Shown here piece after piece: positions 58,796 through 64,000 of a stretch of DNA of 64,000 nucleotides. Numbering within the stretch: the first letter of the stretch is position 1; each line of letters opens with the position of its first letter. Origin of the DNA: AP-15 sp963789025 (lineage in GTDB: Bacteria; Pseudomonadota; Alphaproteobacteria; ATCC43930; CGMCC-115725); NCBI GenBank assembly GCA_963789025.1, contig CAWBIT010000011.1:124001-188000 (forward strand), in the 5' to 3' direction. The position numbers were made by a program, and so were the translations under genes. The notes under the pieces are model-generated. The model was not told where the DNA came from, made no database searches, and worked only from the letters and a program-made list of their open reading frames with translations.

Positions 58796-60089
58796 ATAAA
58801 AAAAAGCACGAAAGCCTGCTGCCAGCGGCCAAGAAGCGGCGCTTCTTCCCGTTGCGCGGCGATAGAGTTCGCCAATGCTGGCGTTGCATCTTTGCTCGGC
58901 CATGACTGTCTGCCGTCGTAAGTTCGATCCCAGAAGGTGCGCATGATCTGCCGCTCGACCGGATGATGAACGGCTTTGTCAAGATCGAACGATCAGGCCG
59001 ACTTCGTGGTCCGAGTACCTCTGGACCTATAGCTCGGTGTGCCATTTCCGCTCGCGAGGGACCACTACGATATAGCGGCGTCCAGGCCCGCCGTCGAAAC
59101 CGCGCTCAAGGCTCTGGCCACCGCTCTCGAGCTAAGAGAAAACAACATTCGTCTCGTGCCTTCGAGAAGACGACGGAAAGCTAGAACCGCTCTCGGATCG
59201 CTCGATCGAAGAATCATCGGCGGTGGCGCGGTCGAGATGAGAGGACACCGTCATAGCTTTCAGCTGGGCTATGGACGCCATTTCGTCTATCCGATCCCGG
59301 AAAACGTGTTTTCCGCCTGACGCGCCCAGAAGGCCTGCTGACCCAAGCGTTTTTCGCGCCGCTCGGCGACTGTCATCGAGAGCAAAGAGTGAAAGATAGG
59401 CTGGTAAAAAGAATAGGAAGGGTAAAAAAGGCTCGAATAGAGCATATTTTGAGCGGCATCGACATCTGCGGTTTCTGCTCAGCGTGGTCATTCGTTTCGC
59501 CTGATAAAACCGCTCATACCTGCTGATCAAGGCATTTACCGGGGGCACTCGGCGACGCTGATCGAGAGCAAAAGCTCGCGCGTCGTTCCCATCGCCTTCA
59601 GAAAGCCGTCGCCGTCCGCGGCGAGATCGCCGCCGACCTTGCGCATCTTGTCGCTGAACACCGGGTCGTATTCGACCCAATGGCCGTCGCCGAATTCAGA
59701 GAGCAGCTGCAGATCGCCGGGTCGAACTTGCTGGCATCGCTGTTCTCGCTCAACGTCGGGATCGAGATCGACCAACTCGCCGTTCTATGCGTCTTCGTTC
59801 GGCGCTCGCGTTGCTCTACCGAGGCGCGATGTCCGGACGGATGGGGATCATCGTGGTGTCGCGACGTCGACGATCGGATGGATCGATTTTCGACCGGACC
59901 TGTTCAGGAAACTGACCCACCGACGAGCAGGGGTCATGATGCGGCGCTCATGGATGTTCTCCGTGGCTCGCGATAGATGCTGCGAAGCTGCTCGCAACTG
60001 TATAGACCGCAAATGGCCAGGGCATATTCTGCCGGCAGAAAACCGGGTAGACGCTGAACACATCTATCTGCGCTGGTGACCGAGCGCTC
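58796..60089. other. Unassigned degraded sequence
   Basis: About 1.3 kb without a dependable gene. The best frame is a minus-strand ORF at 59536-59775 (79 aa) containing LLSEFGDGHWVEYDPVFSDK, then MRKVGGDLAADGDGFLKAMG and TTRELLLSISVAECPR. It has natural-looking composition but no family I recognise and no ribosome site; a related C-terminal fragment is possible. Plus-strand ORFs 58963-59320 and 59639-60079 are Arg/Ser-rich and look like out-of-frame readings. Confidence 0.35.
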
Positions 60090-60560
<471 letters not shown>

Positions 60561-60619
60561 ACCACAAGAGAAGTCGGGAATTAATAACACTATCTGATTT
60601 GGGGGTATAAGCTCCGAGC

Positions 60620-62604
60620 GCTACGCCATTTTCGAGCCGGATACCGCTTCGCAAGGGGTAGTCAAAGGCAAAGAGATCGAAGAGCAGCGGAGATATAGGG
60701 TAGGAGAAAAGCTAGAGATAGTGAAGGGATAGATAGACACGCAGCACAGAGGAGAGGGCAAGGCCAACCAGTATTTACTGCGCGGCTTCAACCTCGATCA
60801 CGGCACCGACATCGACATCCGCTCGACGACATGCAGGTCAACATGCGCACCCACGCGCACGGTCAGGGCTATGCCGATCTCAATTGGATGTTCCCGGAGA
60901 TGATCAGCACATGCATAACAGCTAGGGTCCGTATTCCCAGATCTGGGCGATTTCGACAAAGCTGGGGCGGTGCAGATAAATTAAGTGGACGAGATGCCGC
61001 ACGACCTCGAATGGTGACAGCGACGGCACGCTCGGCTATTACCGCGGGCTCGGCGCGATAAGAGACCAGAAGGAGACGGCAACCTGCTTGGCAGAGGCGG
61101 AATATGTGCACGACAATGGACCGTGGACGATCACGGACAACTACAACAAGGGAAAACTGGTGCTGAACAAAAGACAGGGAAATGCAGACAACGGGTTCTA
61201 GTTCACCGGCATGTACATGAACGATGCCTTCCATGCGACCAATCAGATCCCGCAGCGCGCCGTCCCGACGGGCAGATCTGTCTCTACTGCCCGCTCGACC
61301 CGACCGACGGCGGCAGCTCGGAGCGCTACAGCTTCTCCACCGAATACGCCGCGTCTACCGACACCGGGCAGCAACGCTAACGCTTATTTCATCGGCTACC
61401 AATTGCAGCTGTTCAACAATTTCGACGGCTTCGTGACATTTCCGCCGCCGATCGGCGATCAGTTCGTGCAGCAGGACCGGCGCAAGATCTACGGCGGCAA
61501 CGTCAGCTATATGACGCCCGGCAACATCTCCGGTTACGACGCGCAGAACACGCTCGGCTTCCAGACGCGCACCGACGACATCCATATCGATCTGGCGGAA
61601 ACCACCGGCCGGGTGGTGCGATTCACTGTGCGCTACGACCATGTGATCGAAGACGATCGCCGCCCTCTATATAGAAAATCGGGTCCAATGGGCTGGACAA
61701 GTTCCGCACGATCACGGGTCGCGCGAGGATCTCTATCACGCTCGGACGAAAGCACGCGCAAGCCAATTCCGGCAACGATCTACTAAGACATCACCAGCCC
61801 CAAGGGCAATTTGATCTTCGGCCCCTGTCACGATACGAATACTATCTCAGCTTCGGCAGGGTTTTCACAGCAACGATCTACGCGGCGCACTGATCAAGCG
61901 ATCGCGCGCCGAGCCTTGCATGCAGCGCAACACCACCCCTCGTCTGTGCTGGGCACGCCCTATTGACCAAGGCGACAGGCTACGAGCTCGGGGTACGGTC
62001 GGAGCCGGTGCCCGAATCTTAAACTCGAGGGGGCGCTCTTCGTGCTCAATCTCGCCAGCGAGGCGACATTTGACGGCGACGAGGCCATGACCACGCCCGG
62101 CCGGCCGAGCCAACGCAAGGGCGTCGAGCTCAGCGCCTCCTACAAGCCGTTTCTCTGGCTCCGTCTCGATGGCGACTTTAGCGGCCACCCATGCACGCTA
62201 TGCCGACGGAGACAACGGCACTGGTGATACCGAGCCCGGCCACCCCGGCAGCTACATACCGAATGCTGCCAATGTGATCGCCACGGCGGGCGCGACCATT
62301 GAGGATCTCGGTCCCTGGTTTGGCGCGCTTAAATTTCCGCTACTTCGGCCGGCGGCCGCTGATCGAGGACGACAGCGTGACCTCGCGGCCCACGACGCTT
62401 GTCGATTTACGTGTCGGCTACAAATTTTCCGAGCAGGCCAGGGTGTGGCTGGACATCTTCAACCTGTTCAACAACACCGGCGCTCACCAGATCGACTATT
62501 TCTATCCCTCCCAATTGGCGAACGAGACAGCGCCCGTCTACGACGTCCATTTCAACCCGGTCGACCCACTCTCGGTGCGGCTCACTCTGAGCATGACGTT
62601 TTAA
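60620..62604 (+). pseudogene. TonB-dependent outer-membrane receptor, many frame breaks
   Basis: TonB-dependent receptors import siderophores, cobalamin or other large nutrients through a plugged 22-strand barrel. In changing frames the plug (GEGKANQYLLRGFNLDHGTD, DDMQVNMRTHAHGQGYADLN, WMFPE) and barrel (GMYMNDAFHATNQIPQRAV, ANAYFIGYQLQLFNNFDGFV, YMTPGNISGYDAQNTLGFQT, VVRFTVRYDHVIEDD, GALIKRSRAEP) are readable. The C-terminus is intact from 62299 (RYFGRRPLIEDDSVTSRPTT, LVDLRVGYKFSEQARVWLDI, FNLFNNTGAHQIDYFYPSQL, VRLTLSMTF), ending with the canonical terminal Phe at TAA. The signal peptide, TonB box and first plug strands fall in the A-rich tract and are not seen. More than ten indels or stops are needed to explain it. 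Confidence 0.82.
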
Positions 62605-62762
62605 TGGATGCAGTTGTTTGCTCTGATCGCTCCTAGCTATTCCACCTCTGGCCGCCTATAGCCATGGCGGCTGCCGTTGGCATTGACCCCCGCCAAGGCT
62701 AAACTTGGCTGTCCGCCGGCGGAGTCGCTGGCACCCCGAATGACCGTTGGGAGGAACCATCG

Positions 62763-64000
62763 ATGCTCGTCATGGACGTGATTGCCGAGATTCTGAAACG
62801 CGAAGGCATCTCGACCTTATTCTGCTTTCCGACCACCCCGATCATCGAGGCCGCCGCGGCGGTCGGCATCAAGCCGGTCATCTGCCGGCAGGAGCGGGTC
62901 GGCGTGCACATGGCCGACGGGTTCGCCCGCGTCTCCAACGGCCGCCCGCCCGGCGTATTCGCGATGCAGTACGGGCCGGGCGCGGAGAACGCCTTCGCCG
63001 GCGTCGCGACGGCCTTTTCGGATTCGAGCCCGGTGGTGTTTCTGCCGCTCGGTCACCCGCGCGAGACGGCGCAATTGTTCCCGATGTTCAAATCGAGCCG
63101 TTCCTACGCCGCGATCACCAAATCGGTCGAAGAAGTGATCCTGCCGGAGCAGATCGCGAACGTCATGCGGCGCGCCTTGGCGCAGGTGAAAAACGGCCGG
63201 CAGGGCCCGGTCATGGTGGAAGTGCCGGCCGATGTCCACAGCATCGACGTGAGTGTCGATCCGAACGAGTACCGGCAGGTTCCGATCACCCGGTCGGCCG
63301 GCGACGAGCGCGACATCGACGACGCGGCGCGCATGCTGCTCGACGCCTCCTGCCCGATGATCCTCGCCGGGCAGGGCGTCTTCTATGCGGAGGCCACCGA
63401 GGAATTACGGCGGCTGGCCGAGCTGCTGCAGGCGCCGGTCATGACGACCTTCGACGGCAAGAGCGTCTTTCCGGAGAACCATCCATTGGCGCTCGGGCCC
63501 GGCGGCGGCACCTTTACCGGGCACGGCCGGCATTTCCTGCACAAATCGGATCTGGTGCTGGGCGTCGGCTGCAGCTTTACCAAGCATGGCATCGCCACCC
63601 CCGTATTGCCGCCCGGCAAGAAGATCATCCACGCGACCAATGACACGCGCGACCTGCACAAGGCTTTCGCGTCCGATCTGGGGATTCTCGGTGACGCCAA
63701 GCTCGTGCTCGGCCAACTGATCGAGGCGGTCGGCGATCGGCTGAACGGCAAGGCGCGCCCGGACACCGTCGGCCGGGAGGTCGCCGGCAAGCGCGAGGAG
63801 TGGCTGGCCCGCTGGCAGGGGAAGCTGCGTTCGGACGAGCGGCCGATCAACCCCTACCGGGTCATCTCGGAGTTCATGCGGGTCGTCAACCCGGCCGAGG
63901 CGATTGTCACGCACGATTCCGGCAGCCCGCGTGAGCAGCTCAACCCCTTCTACCGGGCGACCCGGCCGCGCGGCTATCTCGGCTGGGGCAAGTCGCACCA
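62763..64000 (+). CDS. Thiamine-diphosphate-dependent enzyme (acetolactate synthase-like), 3' end outside window
   Basis: At least 412 residues of a TPP enzyme of the acetolactate synthase/benzoylformate decarboxylase superfamily are present. The N-terminal pyrimidine-binding domain is clear: VIAEILKREGISTLFCFPTT, CRQERVGVHMADGFARVSNG (catalytic Glu contacting the thiamine ring), QYGPGAENAFAGVATAFSDS. The central domain has ILAGQGVFYAEATEELRRLA and the start of the third (SEFMRVVNPAEAIVTHDSGS). The Mg/TPP-binding GDG...N motif lies beyond the window. ATG 62763 follows GGGAGGA. No frame break is seen, in contrast to the preceding 8 kb. Substrate unknown. Confidence 0.88.
   Translation, partial: MLVMDVIAEILKREGISTLFCFPTTPIIEAAAAVGIKPVICRQERVGVHMADGFARVSNGRPPGVFAMQYGPGAENAFAGVATAFSDSSPVVFLPLGHPRETAQLFPMFKSSRSYAAITKSVEEVILPEQIANVMRRALAQVKNGRQGPVMVEVPADVHSIDVSVDPNEYRQVPITRSAGDERDIDDAARMLLDASCPMILAGQGVFYAEATEELRRLAELLQAPVMTTFDGKSVFPENHPLALGPGGGTFTGHGRHFLHKSDLVLGVGCSFTKHGIATPVLPPGKKIIHATNDTRDLHKAFASDLGILGDAKLVLGQLIEAVGDRLNGKARPDTVGREVAGKREEWLARWQGKLRSDERPINPYRVISEFMRVVNPAEAIVTHDSGSPREQLNPFYRATRPRGYLGWGKSH

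Overview
The window looks like chromosomal DNA of a high-GC alphaproteobacterium. The gene order ribF - ileS - lspA - DUF3035 lipoprotein - M16 peptidase - M16 peptidase (32.5-41.8 kb) is one I associate with Rhodospirillales and relatives, but the exact lineage is inference. The rest is dominated by catabolic genes typical of a soil or rhizosphere heterotroph: short-chain dehydrogenases, acyl-CoA enzymes, a TauD dioxygenase, a Rieske oxygenase, a HpaB-type monooxygenase, a molybdenum hydroxylase, amidohydrolases, AtuA/DUF4387 and MmgE/PrpD.

Layout. 0-8 kb is an eroded accessory zone: a frameshifted IS110-family transposase with a long structured 3' region, a truncated and frameshifted enolase-superfamily gene, a secreted single-Cache protein, a frameshifted EamA transporter, a DsbA fragment, an ICMT-type methyltransferase, and an IS66 remnant that has cut off an M24 peptidase gene. 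8-17 kb holds minus-strand catabolic genes: M24 fragment, polysaccharide deacetylase, TauD dioxygenase, M20 peptidase and HpaB-like monooxygenase. A flavin reductase is divergent to HpaB, and an SDR / enoyl-CoA hydratase / NDP-forming acyl-CoA ligase-alpha operon follows. 17-24.7 kb carries SDRs, a VOC protein, methyltransferases, RmuC and a five-gene minus-strand operon (SDR, lipoprotein, MDR reductase, methyltransferase, thioesterase).

24.8-31.3 kb is a plus-strand run of exported proteins: an S10 carboxypeptidase, a frameshifted trypsin/PDZ protease, a 929-aa TPR protein resembling PrsT of exosortase systems, and a small PEP-CTERM protein with a Met-rich repeat. A convincing sigma-54 promoter sits just upstream of the PEP-CTERM gene and a terminator just after it. 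This is the most interesting module in the window. 31.3-42.6 kb contains the Rieske oxygenase, the ribF-ileS-lspA-lipoprotein-M16-M16 block, the cobalt transporter genes cbtB-cbtA and a DUF72 gene. 42.5-54.5 kb continues with FkbM methyltransferase, SDR, a CoxL-like molybdoenzyme subunit, an amidohydrolase, a broken NtaA-type monooxygenase, the AtuA-DUF4387 pair, amine oxidase, GST and MmgE/PrpD.

54.5-62.6 kb is badly degraded or badly sequenced. A ~490-bp amidohydrolase 3' segment occurs twice, flanking an adenylate cyclase/TolB-like/TPR gene with at least five frame breaks. Next come unreadable sequence, a ~470-bp A-rich low-complexity tract foreign to the genome's composition, and a TonB-dependent receptor readable only in fragments. 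From 62.76 kb an intact thiamine-diphosphate enzyme runs off the window end. Single-base frame breaks are concentrated in 0-8 kb and 54.5-62.6 kb (scattered ones also at 15.6, 26.4-26.8 and 48.8 kb), whereas 27-47 kb contains very long intact ORFs. I saw no CRISPR array, tRNA or rRNA gene.
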